From positions 3,100,001 to 3,164,000 of the forward strand of contig NZ_PGES01000001.1 in the NCBI RefSeq assembly GCF_002797895.1: a DNA stretch of 64,000 nt. Direction: 5' to 3'. Position numbers and translations under genes: made by a program. Source of the stretch: Janthinobacterium sp. 67. GTDB taxonomy: Bacteria; Pseudomonadota; Gammaproteobacteria; Burkholderiales; Burkholderiaceae_D. Positions 8,960 to 17,342 of the stretch are shown piece by piece. Every line of letters begins with the position of its first letter. Position 1 is the first letter of the stretch. Under the pieces are notes generated by a model. That model did not search any database, was not told where the DNA came from, and worked only from the letters and a program-made list of their open reading frames with translations.

Positions 8960-10260
8960 GCGGTGGCAAGACGCCGAATGCGGCGCCGTTTCATGGTGGG
9001 GTCAAAGGGAGGCAGTTCGCCGCTCGCCGTCCAGGCCAGGCCGCCGGTGGCCACGCCCAGGCCTTGCAGCACCGTTTCAAGATGCGCGCGCAGGGCGGCC
9101 AGGCCCGCATCGTCCAGCGCCGCGTGCAGCTGCAGGGCAGCGTCGCCCGTTTGCGCCAGGCGATAATCGGCGTCCAACGGCAAGGCTTGCGCAAACGCGC
9201 GCGTCAGCACATCGGCAAACACGGCAACCGGTTCACCGCCGTTCGCCGACGGCAAGGATGGCAAGAGCAGCATATCGTCGCAGCGCCCTTCGATGCCGTC
9301 GATGGCGCGCGTGGCGCGGCCGCACGGGCATGGCGTGGCGCGCGCGATCAGGATATCGTCCAGGCGATAGCGCACGATGGGTTGCGTGATGCGCGTAAAG
9401 TCCGTAATCACGGGCACGAAGCGCCGCTGTTCTGGATCGAGCCACTGCGGCTCGATGTGCACGTATTCCTCATTCAGATGCAGCACGCCGTGCTCGCAGC
9501 TGCTGGCGAGGAAACCTTCCGTGGCCTGGTAGATTTCATGCACGGCGCCGAACGCCTGCACGATCAGCGCGCGGTCCTGCGCTTCCAGCACTTCGGCCAC
9601 GGAGATGACTTTTTTCGGCGCCAGCGCCAGGCTGCCGTCGATGACGCGGAGCGCCAGTTGGCGCAGCACCTGGGCCGGCGCGACGATGACGGAGGGCCGG
9701 TATTGCGCCAGCCGCGCGCACAGCGCGTCGAACGGTTCGAACAGATCGTAAAACGCAAAGGTCAGCCACGGCGAGCGCACGGCCGTGTACAGATTGCTGT
9801 TCGCGCGCAGGAACAGCGCCACGCGCTCGCCGGAAAACAGGCCGTCGGGCAGCGCCTTGGCCAGCATCACGCCCGCCCATTGCGCCTTTTCGCGCGGGCT
9901 GACGGTAAACACGGCGCGCTTCGACGAGGTACCCGAGGACAGGCCCACCGTGATGTCGCCGACGGCCGACGTGAAGTCGCGGCTATGCTCGGCCGCCATG
10001 GCCGCATCCATCGCCTGCGCCAACGTGATTCCTTCGGTATTCATGGCGTCGAAATGCTCGAGCATCAGCGCCTTGTTCATCGTCGGCCACTGCGCCAGCG
10101 GCAGGTGGCGGTACGGGGTGAAGTAGCTACTGCGCGCGCACAGCGTGTCGATGAAACGGGCCAGTTGCCGCTGCTGGTAGACGGCCAGCTGCGCGCGGTC
10201 CGCAAAGCGCAAGCGGCGCGTACGCCAGTACGACAGCAACAGCCAGACGATACGCTTCAC
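8956..10260 (-). CDS. F390 synthetase/PaaK-like adenylate-forming enzyme
   Basis: This 434-residue member of the ANL superfamily belongs to the branch related to coenzyme F390 synthetase and phenylacetate-CoA ligase. Visible motifs are the phosphate-binding SSGTSSKR (residues 108-115), the adenine-site YQATEG, RYRLDD, and a CPCGR...IEGRCDDMLLL segment with paired cysteines that may bind metal. It should activate a carboxylate as an acyl-adenylate. No carrier-protein gene is visible nearby, so CoA or an intramolecular nucleophile is the probable acceptor. By position it could replace OleC, the ANL enzyme of olefin and beta-lactone pathways; that parallel is inference. Confidence 0.86.
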   Translation of the reverse strand: MKRIVWLLLSYWRTRRLRFADRAQLAVYQQRQLARFIDTLCARSSYFTPYRHLPLAQWPTMNKALMLEHFDAMNTEGITLAQAMDAAMAAEHSRDFTSAVGDITVGLSSGTSSKRAVFTVSPREKAQWAGVMLAKALPDGLFSGERVALFLRANSNLYTAVRSPWLTFAFYDLFEPFDALCARLAQYRPSVIVAPAQVLRQLALRVIDGSLALAPKKVISVAEVLEAQDRALIVQAFGAVHEIYQATEGFLASSCEHGVLHLNEEYVHIEPQWLDPEQRRFVPVITDFTRITQPIVRYRLDDILIARATPCPCGRATRAIDGIEGRCDDMLLLPSLPSANGGEPVAVFADVLTRAFAQALPLDADYRLAQTGDAALQLHAALDDAGLAALRAHLETVLQGLGVATGGLAWTASGELPPFDPTMKRRRIRRLATA

Positions 10261-11087
10261 GGGCGGCCCGCCACGGCAATGTAGTCGAGCGTATCTTCAT
10301 GCGTGATGCGGATCTGCGCATTGCCCGAGCGGTGCAGCTGGTGCAGCCGGTTCAGGGTGGCGTAATACGGCGCGCGCTTGTGCTGGATGATGAACGACAG
10401 TTCCGACGGTCCGCGCAGCTGCTGGAAACTTTCCGGCACCCAGGCCGCGTCCGACGCCAGCAGGGTCCAGCCGCCATCCTGCAGCACGAAGGCGCCCAGA
10501 TGACCGATGGCGTGGCCGGGCAAGTCGACGATGTAGATTTCTCCCGTGCCGCTGACGTCGCGCCCGTACGTGAAGGGCAGCAGGGCCGCCGGCAAGGCCG
10601 TCTCTGGCACGCTTTCCACGAAATCCAGGCGGTCGGCAATGTCGGACGGCAGCAGCTCGGGCACGAAGGCCTGGCGCACGGCGGCCACGCCGGACAGGCC
10701 GCGCACGGCATCCCAGCCCGTCTTGGACGCCATCAGGCACGCGCCGGGAAAGTCGCGCAGGCCGGCGATATGGTCGGCGTGAAAGTGCGACAGCAGCAGG
10801 GTGTGGATATCGCCGGGCGAGACGCCATGGGCGCGCAACTGACCCTGTAGCGACTCGTTCTCGTCGAAGAAAATCGGCGTCACCCACGCATACATGCGGT
10901 ACACGCCTTTCGACGTGGCGGCGCGGAAGTGTTCGGCGTAACCGGTGTCCCACAGGTACAGGCCCGCGCGCGTCTCGATCAGGTAGGCGCGCGAGGGGAA
11001 GCAGCGGCTGGCCAGCCCGCTGCCTTTCAAGACCATGCACGAAGGATGAGTACAGTGGCCGACGCGAAACGCGGTAATCCTAGCCAT
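10257..11087 (-). CDS. MBL-fold metallo-hydrolase
   Basis: This 276-residue protein has the metallo-beta-lactamase signature HFHADH at residues 101-106, followed by conserved metal-ligand regions PGHAIGH, LLASDAAW and a late ITHED. The overall pattern resembles lactonase-like MBL proteins such as quorum-quenching acyl-homoserine lactonases. The ATG at 11087 overlaps the reductase stop by eight bases, and its own stop overlaps the next start by four. A lactone or thioester hydrolase role in the lipid pathway fits the context. Quorum quenching is a weaker alternative because the gene sits inside a biosynthetic operon. Confidence 0.88.
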   Translation of the reverse strand: MARITAFRVGHCTHPSCMVLKGSGLASRCFPSRAYLIETRAGLYLWDTGYAEHFRAATSKGVYRMYAWVTPIFFDENESLQGQLRAHGVSPGDIHTLLLSHFHADHIAGLRDFPGACLMASKTGWDAVRGLSGVAAVRQAFVPELLPSDIADRLDFVESVPETALPAALLPFTYGRDVSGTGEIYIVDLPGHAIGHLGAFVLQDGGWTLLASDAAWVPESFQQLRGPSELSFIIQHKRAPYYATLNRLHQLHRSGNAQIRITHEDTLDYIAVAGRP

Positions 11088-12117
11088 TGCGCTCCTTGCC
11101 CACCTTGTGCGCCGCCGCTTCCTGGCGCATCCACTGCGCCGTGCGGGCGATGCCGTCCTGCAGGCTGACGACGGGACGGTAGCCGAGCACCTTGCGCGCC
11201 TTGGCGTTATCGAGCGTCATGTCGAAACTGAGCGCGCCGATGCTGTAGGGCGTCAGCGACGGCTCGCGGCGCGTGAAACGCGAGGCGAACTGCATCAGGC
11301 GCGCGACCATCGCCAGCACGCGGTATGGCACGCTGACGATCTCGAACGGCTGCTGCAGATGATCGCAGAACAGGGTGCGCAAGATGTCGCACAGGCGCGC
11401 CGGCTCGCCATTCGTGATGTTGAAGGCGGCGCCCGAAGCGATGGTCTTGTGCACGGTGGCCAGCCACATCGCATGCACGACGTTGTCCACATAGGTGACG
11501 TCGATGGTAGCCGCGCCGCCATTGGGCAGCGGCAGCTTGCCGCCGCGCTCCTGCAGCACCCTCGCCAGGCGCGGAATCAGGACCTGGTCGTGCGGCCCGA
11601 AGATGGCGCGCGGGCGCAGGATCACGCACGTCATGCCGCGCTGGCGGTCGACGCACTCCTGCACCAGCTTTTCCGCCATCGCCTTGCTGCGCGCATAGGC
11701 GTTGACGAAGGCGTCGGGACGGAAGGTTTCCGGCACCTCGTAGCGGTTGCGGTAGTCGAAATAGATGGCCGGGGTGGAAATGTGCACGAAGCGCGCCACG
11801 TGCAGGCTGGCGGCCGCGCGCAGCAACTGGGCCGTGGCCGTGACGTTGGCGGCGATGAAGTCGCGCTCCGCGCCCCAGGGCGAGGACAGCGCGGCGCAGT
11901 GCCAGACGGTGTCCATGCCGCGCACCAGTTCGTCGACCTGGCGCGGCGTCGCCTGCGCCAGGTCGAGCGCGACGAATTGCGCGCCCATGCGTTCGAGTTC
12001 GCGGCCCACGGCGGCGTTGCGGCCCGTGGCGCGCACTTCCACGCCCTGCGCCAGCAGGGTGCGCACGGCATTACGCCCCAGCCCGCCCGTCGCTCCCGTG
12101 ACCAGTATCCGCCTCAT
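11080..12117 (-). CDS. OleD-like NAD(P)-dependent 3-beta-hydroxysteroid dehydrogenase/epimerase family reductase
   Basis: This 345-residue extended SDR starts with the Rossmann motif RILVTGATGGLGRNAV and has the catalytic pair YARSK, with upstream STPAIYF as the serine region. The sequence looks like the 3-beta-HSD/OleD group, which reduces 2-alkyl-3-keto acids. I choose ATG 12117, with AAGGTGG about five bases ahead. It starts ten bases after the ketosynthase stop. Placed directly after a thiolase-fold condensing enzyme, it most plausibly reduces the condensation product. Confidence 0.87.
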   Translation of the reverse strand: MRRILVTGATGGLGRNAVRTLLAQGVEVRATGRNAAVGRELERMGAQFVALDLAQATPRQVDELVRGMDTVWHCAALSSPWGAERDFIAANVTATAQLLRAAASLHVARFVHISTPAIYFDYRNRYEVPETFRPDAFVNAYARSKAMAEKLVQECVDRQRGMTCVILRPRAIFGPHDQVLIPRLARVLQERGGKLPLPNGGAATIDVTYVDNVVHAMWLATVHKTIASGAAFNITNGEPARLCDILRTLFCDHLQQPFEIVSVPYRVLAMVARLMQFASRFTRREPSLTPYSIGALSFDMTLDNAKARKVLGYRPVVSLQDGIARTAQWMRQEAAAHKVGKERNG

Positions 12118-12127
12118 CACACCACCT

Positions 12128-13108
12128 TCACAGGTCAAGTATCATGCCGCCGATGGTCAGGCCAGCGGCCGTGCCCATCATCAGCAAACGCTGGCCTGCC
12201 ACGGCCCGCCCCGTCATCACCGCCTCGTGCAGGGCGGTGGGCAAGGACGCGGCCACCTGGTTGCCATGCGTTTCAAAGATCTTGATGATTTTAGCATCGG
12301 GAACGTCGAGGATGCGCGCCGCATGCGCAAGACCCAATGGGCTGGCCTGGTGCGGCACGACCACGTCGACCTTGTCCAGTCCCGCGCCCGATTCGGCCAT
12401 CAGTTCCGTCAGGAAATCCGGCATCACCTTGACGGCCAGGCGGAACACGGCCTTGCCATCCATGCGGAACAGGTAGTCGCCCGGTTCGCAGCCGTTGCGC
12501 GGATTGCGCTCGGTGCCGCCGCCGCGAATTTCGCAGTAGCGCCGCCCTTCCGGATACGTGCCCATCTTGTAGGCCCGGATGCCGGCGCTGCCGTCGCCCC
12601 GCTCGACGATGACGGCGGCGGCGCCGTCGCCAAAGATCATCGACGCTTCCGGCTCGCTCCAGTCGACGCCGCGCGAGGCGAGGTCGGACGAAACGATGGC
12701 GATGCGGCGGTAGGCCCCGCCTGCCAGCATGGACGCGGCCACGCGGAAAGCGGCCATGAAGCTGAGGCAGCTGGCGTTGACGTCGAAGCTTTGCGTACCG
12801 GGCGGCAAGCCCGCGTGTTCGGCCACGAAGCAGGCCGTGTTCGGCAAGGCCTGCTCGGGCACGCCGCAGGCGCAGATCAGCAAGTCGATGTCGGCCGGAC
12901 GCAGGCTGGCATTCTTCAGCGCGTCGAGCAGGGCGACGGCGCCCAGCTGGCTTTGCGATTCATCGGGCGCGGCGACAAAGCGCGACAGCACGCCGCTCTT
13001 GCGCAAGGTATAGCCGGCCGGGTGGCCCAGTTTCAGGTCCAGGCTGTCGGAAGTGACGCTGTGGACGGGCACGGCTTTGCCCGTCGCGATCAGGCGAACT
13101 GGAATCAT
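12128..13108 (-). CDS. 3-oxoacyl-ACP synthase III family condensing enzyme
   Basis: This 326-residue thiolase-fold enzyme has an intact Cys-His-Asn triad: Cys114 in DVNASCLSF, His253 in VVPHQASP and Asn283 in HGNQVAASLP. It ends with the family motif GTAAGLTIGGMIL. It is the first gene of the operon and lies 49 bases after the ion-channel stop. FabH-type enzymes start fatty acid synthesis; related OleA/PqsD-like members condense acyl-CoAs in specialised pathways. Being grouped with a reductase, an acyl-activating enzyme and desaturases rather than with fab genes, it is probably of the specialised kind. Confidence 0.9.
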   Translation of the reverse strand: MIPVRLIATGKAVPVHSVTSDSLDLKLGHPAGYTLRKSGVLSRFVAAPDESQSQLGAVALLDALKNASLRPADIDLLICACGVPEQALPNTACFVAEHAGLPPGTQSFDVNASCLSFMAAFRVAASMLAGGAYRRIAIVSSDLASRGVDWSEPEASMIFGDGAAAVIVERGDGSAGIRAYKMGTYPEGRRYCEIRGGGTERNPRNGCEPGDYLFRMDGKAVFRLAVKVMPDFLTELMAESGAGLDKVDVVVPHQASPLGLAHAARILDVPDAKIIKIFETHGNQVAASLPTALHEAVMTGRAVAGQRLLMMGTAAGLTIGGMILDL

Positions 13109-13157
13109 GTTGGCCTTAAAAAAGTAAAGTAAATACGATTGATGTAGGGTTTATGCG

Positions 13158-14066
13158 CTAATCGCGTGCCAATGGCGGCAATGCAACGCCGCAGTTCTTG
13201 CAGAAATTGGCATCGTCATCGAGCCCTTCTTTCAGGCACGTGGGGCAGGTACGCGTGGTGACCAGCTTGGAGCTGCGCTGTACCGTCATTTCCGCGCTGA
13301 TAATGCCGGTAGGCACTGCCAGGATGCCCCAGCCCAGCAACATCATCAGCGAGGCGATGGTGCGCCCGATGTCGGTCTTCGGCGTGATATCGCCGAAGCC
13401 CACGGTGGTCATGGTGCTGATGGCCCAGTATATCGACGTGGGAATACTGCTGTAACCATTCTCCGGCCCTTCCACGACATACATCACAGTACCCAGCAGA
13501 AAGACCACCATCATGACAAAAGACAGAAAAATGAGGATCTTGCGCCGGCTGGCCAGCAAGGCCCGCCCCAGCACCGTGTATTCATGCACATACGAGGTGA
13601 GCTTGAGGATACGGAACATGCGCAGCAGGCGCAAAATGCGCACGTCGATCAGCACGTGCGCGCCCGGCAGCAGCAAGCCGATGTAGGTCGGCACGATGGC
13701 CAGCAAGTCGATGATGCCGAAAAAACTCTTGGCGTAGCGCACCGGATGCTGCAGGCACGCCAGGCGGGCGAAATATTCGATGGTAAATAAAATGGTGAAA
13801 AACCATTCGAGCGCCGTCAGCCAGGTGCCGTAGCGCTCGGCCACGGAGGCGACACTGCTGAGCACGACCACCGTCACGCTGATCAGGATGGCGGCGATCA
13901 GCAGCAAGTCAAAAGCGCGACCCGTGCGCGTTTCCGCCTCGAAGATGACGGTGTACACCCGCTCGCGCCAGCCCCGCTCGGGCTTGCCAAATTTTTGCTG
14001 CGTTTCCTGCGCCGCCAGCTGCTGCGGCGTCAGGGGCGCCGCTCCGCTCTTCGTCGCGGCTTTCAT
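13158..14066 (-). CDS. Voltage-gated-type potassium channel with C-terminal zinc ribbon
   Basis: This 302-residue channel subunit has six predicted membrane spans, including an arginine-rich S4-like helix (RILRLLRMFRILKL) and the potassium selectivity filter TTVGFGD. It ends with two CxxC pairs (CPTCLKEG...CKNCG) that form a likely zinc ribbon, an unusual tail for this family. I take ATG 14066. The frame extends to a TTG at 14111, but that stretch overlaps AT-rich DNA with the inverted repeat TATAC-AATAATA-GTATA, which looks more like promoter. The gene is adjacent to a potassium/proton antiporter, so a shared role in ion balance is plausible. Confidence 0.9.
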   Translation of the reverse strand: MKAATKSGAAPLTPQQLAAQETQQKFGKPERGWRERVYTVIFEAETRTGRAFDLLLIAAILISVTVVVLSSVASVAERYGTWLTALEWFFTILFTIEYFARLACLQHPVRYAKSFFGIIDLLAIVPTYIGLLLPGAHVLIDVRILRLLRMFRILKLTSYVHEYTVLGRALLASRRKILIFLSFVMMVVFLLGTVMYVVEGPENGYSSIPTSIYWAISTMTTVGFGDITPKTDIGRTIASLMMLLGWGILAVPTGIISAEMTVQRSSKLVTTRTCPTCLKEGLDDDANFCKNCGVALPPLARD

Positions 14067-14146
14067 GTGGTTGATATGCTCATATACTATTATTGTATAG
14101 ATAATTGACAAAGCACGGCGACACGCACTGTTGCGCTACGGCAGCA

Positions 14147-15898
14147 CTACGACAGCTTCTTCGCCAGCAGCACGGCATTGCGCCGGTCGCGCTCGGCCTG
14201 CACGATGTCCGTCGTGCGCGCTTCCGACAGGCCCACCGTGTGCAGCACGGTGGCCGTCAGCTGCAGCGCCGACTCCAGCGCCTCGGGCACGACCAGGGTG
14301 GCGCCCGCCTGTATCAGGGCCACGGCATGCGCCTCGTCGCGGGCCCGCGCATACACGGGCAGCAGCGGATATTCGCGGCGGATCGATTTCACGGCATGCA
14401 GCACGGACGCCGCATGGTCCATCGTCAGCACGACGGCGGCAGCCCGGTCCGCATTGACCTTTTGCAACAATTCCGCGCGCGACGCATCGCCGAAATACAC
14501 GGGGAAACCGCGCGGATGCAGGGTCGTCACCAGGCGCGCATCGTTTTCAATCGCCACATACGCGATATCCTGCTCCGTCAGCACCTTGGCCAGCAACTGC
14601 CCTACCCTGCCGAAACCGGCGATGATGACGGTGCTGCCCTGCGGCGGCAGCGCGCCGTGCGCCAGGTCGGCCAGCTGATGGTGGTGACGCTGTTCCCACC
14701 AGTTGCCGAACGCGCGCGCCGCCTTGGCCAGCGCCGGCGTGGCAAACAGGCTCAGGCCCACCACCAGCATGACGAACTGCGCCACTTCCGGAGCGATCAG
14801 CTTGGTGCCGAGCGCATACGCGACGACGATGAAGGCGAATTCGCCGCCCTGCCCCAGCAGCACGCCCGTTTCCACGGCGCGCCCCCAGTGAAAGCCGCCG
14901 ATGCGGAAAATCACGCTGATGACGAGGGTTTTCAAGGCAAACAGGCTCAGCACGGCCAAGGGAATCAGCACGGGCGACTTGAGGATTTCGCGCACGTCGA
15001 TCTGCATGCCCACGGACATGAAGAACAGGCCCATCAGCAATCCCTTGAAGGGCTCGATCGTCACTTCCACTTCGTGGCGAAATTCCGTTTCCGCCAGCAG
15101 CAGGCCGGCCAGCAAAGCGCCCAGCGCCATCGACAGGCCCGCCAGATACGTCAGGCCCGCGATGCCCAGGGTGCTGAGCAGGGTCAATGCCATGAACACG
15201 TCGGGCTGGTGCTTCTTGACGAAGAACTGGAACAGCGGGCGGATCACACGGCGTCCCAGCAGATAGATCAGCAGGATGGCGCCGGCCGATTTCACGGCCG
15301 CAAAGCTGAGCAGATAGGCCAGGTCGTCGCTGCGCCCGCTGGCGAACACGTCGATCAGGATGAACAGCGGCACCACCATCAAATCCTGGAACATCAAGAT
15401 GGAAAAGCCCGCCTGGCCGGCCGGCGTCTGCAGCGAACGCTGGTCGGTCAGCAACTGCATCACGACAGCCGTCGACGACAGCGACAGCACCAGGCCCAGC
15501 ACGATGGACGCTTCCAGCGACAGGCCAAAGTAATACGCCACGCCGCCGATCAGGCAGGCGCTGACGGCCACCTGTCCCACGCCCGCGCCGAATACCCAGC
15601 GCCGCAGCGCCCACAGCCGCTCCGTCGACAGTTCCAGGCCAATCATGAACATCAGGAACATCACGCCCAGCTCGGCCAGGCCACTGACCTGCTCGGCACG
15701 CACGAACGAGAAATACGTGAGCCACGTGAACTCGCCGGCCCACAGGCCGAAGCCGAAGGGGCCAAACAGGGCGCCGACGGCCAGGAAGCCAAGCACCTGG
15801 TTGACTTTCAGGCGTTGCAATAGCGGAATAAAAATCCCGGCCAGGGCGAGAAACAGCAGGGTTTCTCGCAAATACGGTAAGGCGTGTTGCTCTTCCAA
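14147..15898 (-). CDS. CPA2-family cation:proton antiporter (KefB/YbaL-like) with TrkA-N domain
   Basis: This 583-residue protein has about twelve membrane spans in residues 1-385 in a Na+/H+ exchanger fold, including the GQGGEFAFI stretch. A RCK/TrkA-N nucleotide-binding domain follows (TVIIAGFGRVGQLLAKVL, near residue 415). Proteins of this type export potassium in exchange for protons, often under NAD(H) or glutathione-adduct control. It has the same orientation as the potassium channel downstream, 80 bases away. No KefG/KefF-like ancillary gene is present. Confidence 0.93.
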   Translation of the reverse strand: MEEQHALPYLRETLLFLALAGIFIPLLQRLKVNQVLGFLAVGALFGPFGFGLWAGEFTWLTYFSFVRAEQVSGLAELGVMFLMFMIGLELSTERLWALRRWVFGAGVGQVAVSACLIGGVAYYFGLSLEASIVLGLVLSLSSTAVVMQLLTDQRSLQTPAGQAGFSILMFQDLMVVPLFILIDVFASGRSDDLAYLLSFAAVKSAGAILLIYLLGRRVIRPLFQFFVKKHQPDVFMALTLLSTLGIAGLTYLAGLSMALGALLAGLLLAETEFRHEVEVTIEPFKGLLMGLFFMSVGMQIDVREILKSPVLIPLAVLSLFALKTLVISVIFRIGGFHWGRAVETGVLLGQGGEFAFIVVAYALGTKLIAPEVAQFVMLVVGLSLFATPALAKAARAFGNWWEQRHHHQLADLAHGALPPQGSTVIIAGFGRVGQLLAKVLTEQDIAYVAIENDARLVTTLHPRGFPVYFGDASRAELLQKVNADRAAAVVLTMDHAASVLHAVKSIRREYPLLPVYARARDEAHAVALIQAGATLVVPEALESALQLTATVLHTVGLSEARTTDIVQAERDRRNAVLLAKKLS

Positions 15899-16007
15899 GA
15901 TAGTCCTAACTAAATATCATTCTTGCTGAATTGGCAGTGTCGCATGTGCAGCCACGGCGAAGTAAGCACACACATGACATTTTCCTTTAAGGCAACATAG
16001 CCGTTCT

Positions 16008-17240
16008 CTATTTCGGCGGCGCCAGCATGTCGGCGCGGGGACGGTCCCAGCCCGGCACATAGGCAGGACATGGCCGGCTGCGGAACTGCTGCAATTCGAC
16101 GGTCGTGAAATTGGGCTGCATGCCGGGATTGAAACGCACGTCCGTCAACTTGTCCGCATTCAACCTGGGCATGCGGGCAAAGCGGAACCAGGCGTCCACA
16201 TAGCAATTGTCTTCCTGCAAGGCGCGCAAGGCGGCCAGGCTGCCCGCCGCCCGGGCGGACACGGCGATGCCGGGCGCCAGTTGCTGCTGCTTCTTGCCCA
16301 TCTCGGCCAGCCCGGCCGGGCAGGCGGCGGGCGCCAGCGATGCGGGCAGCAGGCTCAGGGTGCCGCGCCGCAGGGTATACACGTCCGTCTTGCTGTCGAG
16401 CGAGACATAGATCCAGCACAGCGGATTGCTGGGGAAGGCCGTCATCGACACGTCCCACACGCGCGTGCCGGGATCGAGCCGCTGCACGGCCGCCTCGATG
16501 CGCGTACGGCCGAGGGCGGAAGCCACGCCCTGGGTGCCGATGAAGGTGGCGGCCAGCGCGAAAGCCAGCAGCAGCGGTCCCCGCCCCCGCTCGCCAGCCC
16601 GTCCCTGCAGCACGGCCAGGATCACGCCCAGCCCCAGCAGCACGGCCAGCGAGACGGGCGCCAGATAGGTTTTATAGGTGAAGAAACACAGGGCCGCCGC
16701 CAGCCCCGCCAGCAGCACGCTTTTGACGATGCCGTAGCGCAAGGACATGATCACGGGCACGCCCAGCAGCACCCAGAACATGGGTTCGACAATGAAGACC
16801 ATGTCGCCATACAGCCAGCGGCTGTCGAACGGATAAAACGGGTGCAAGCCATAGGAATTGAGGAAATCCATGCCCATGTGCAAGCAGAATCCCAGCAGCA
16901 GACAAGCGGCCAGGCCGATGCGGGCGGGCACGCTTTCCTTGAGCAGCCGGCGCGCGCCCGGCCATAGCAGCCAAAGCAAGGCTAGCAAGATCAGCGCCTG
17001 GGGCAAGGCCAGCAGCAAGGTGTGCGTGTGGCCACGGTGGTGCAGCATGTAGCCGAAGGGGCGCGGCAACAACCGGGTCAGCACCAGGTCCAGGTCGGGC
17101 GCGTTGCTGGCAAACCATGCCGTAAACAAAAACAGCGCGCGCCGGGTGCGCTGTGCGGGGGCTTGCGGCTCGGGCGGCAGGCTGCGGTGTACCAGTTCGC
17201 CGACCCCGAGGCCGATGACCGAATGCGTAATATTATCCAT
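16008..17240 (-). CDS. YdjM-like membrane-bound metal-dependent hydrolase family protein
   Basis: This 410-residue inner-membrane protein begins MDNITHSVIGLGVGEL and contains the YdjM/DUF457 signature elements NAPDLDLVL and HHRGHTHTLL, which supply the His/Asp residues assumed to bind metal. About eight hydrophobic segments fill residues 60-250. The C-terminal 150 residues are soluble and not widely conserved. E. coli YdjM is a LexA-regulated membrane protein of unclear substrate. I see no obvious LexA box here. Confidence 0.85.
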   Translation of the reverse strand: MDNITHSVIGLGVGELVHRSLPPEPQAPAQRTRRALFLFTAWFASNAPDLDLVLTRLLPRPFGYMLHHRGHTHTLLLALPQALILLALLWLLWPGARRLLKESVPARIGLAACLLLGFCLHMGMDFLNSYGLHPFYPFDSRWLYGDMVFIVEPMFWVLLGVPVIMSLRYGIVKSVLLAGLAAALCFFTYKTYLAPVSLAVLLGLGVILAVLQGRAGERGRGPLLLAFALAATFIGTQGVASALGRTRIEAAVQRLDPGTRVWDVSMTAFPSNPLCWIYVSLDSKTDVYTLRRGTLSLLPASLAPAACPAGLAEMGKKQQQLAPGIAVSARAAGSLAALRALQEDNCYVDAWFRFARMPRLNADKLTDVRFNPGMQPNFTTVELQQFRSRPCPAYVPGWDRPRADMLAPPK

Positions 17241-17263
17241 CGGGCAATTTTACAGGATGCGGC

Positions 17264-17329
17264 CACCCCAAGAGCAAAGGCTGGGGTCGTACCCTCAGGG
17301 TACGCCCCCGGATTCTGCCATTGGGTTTG
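17264..17329. repeat. GGGGTC-armed palindromic repeat (copy 2)
   Basis: The short form of the repeat has a 27-base core at 17283-17309 (arm GGGGTCGTACCCT, one centre base, then a complementary arm with a single mismatch) flanked by outer ends like CACCCCAA and TTGGGTTTG. It lies in the 102-base gap between two minus-strand genes, just downstream of the GDYXXLXY gene's upstream neighbour and ahead of the YdjM-like start. Confidence 0.8.
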
Positions 17330-17342
17330 TTCAATCAAGCCG

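Noticed and set aside
14067..14111. TTG start 15 codons upstream for the ion channel
   Set aside because: The stretch is AT-rich with an inverted repeat that looks like promoter DNA, and the ATG at 14066 suits the family length.
14105..15823. A 572-codon plus-strand frame opposite the CPA2 antiporter
   Set aside because: Composition-driven shadow without motifs; the antiporter and its TrkA-N domain are unambiguous.
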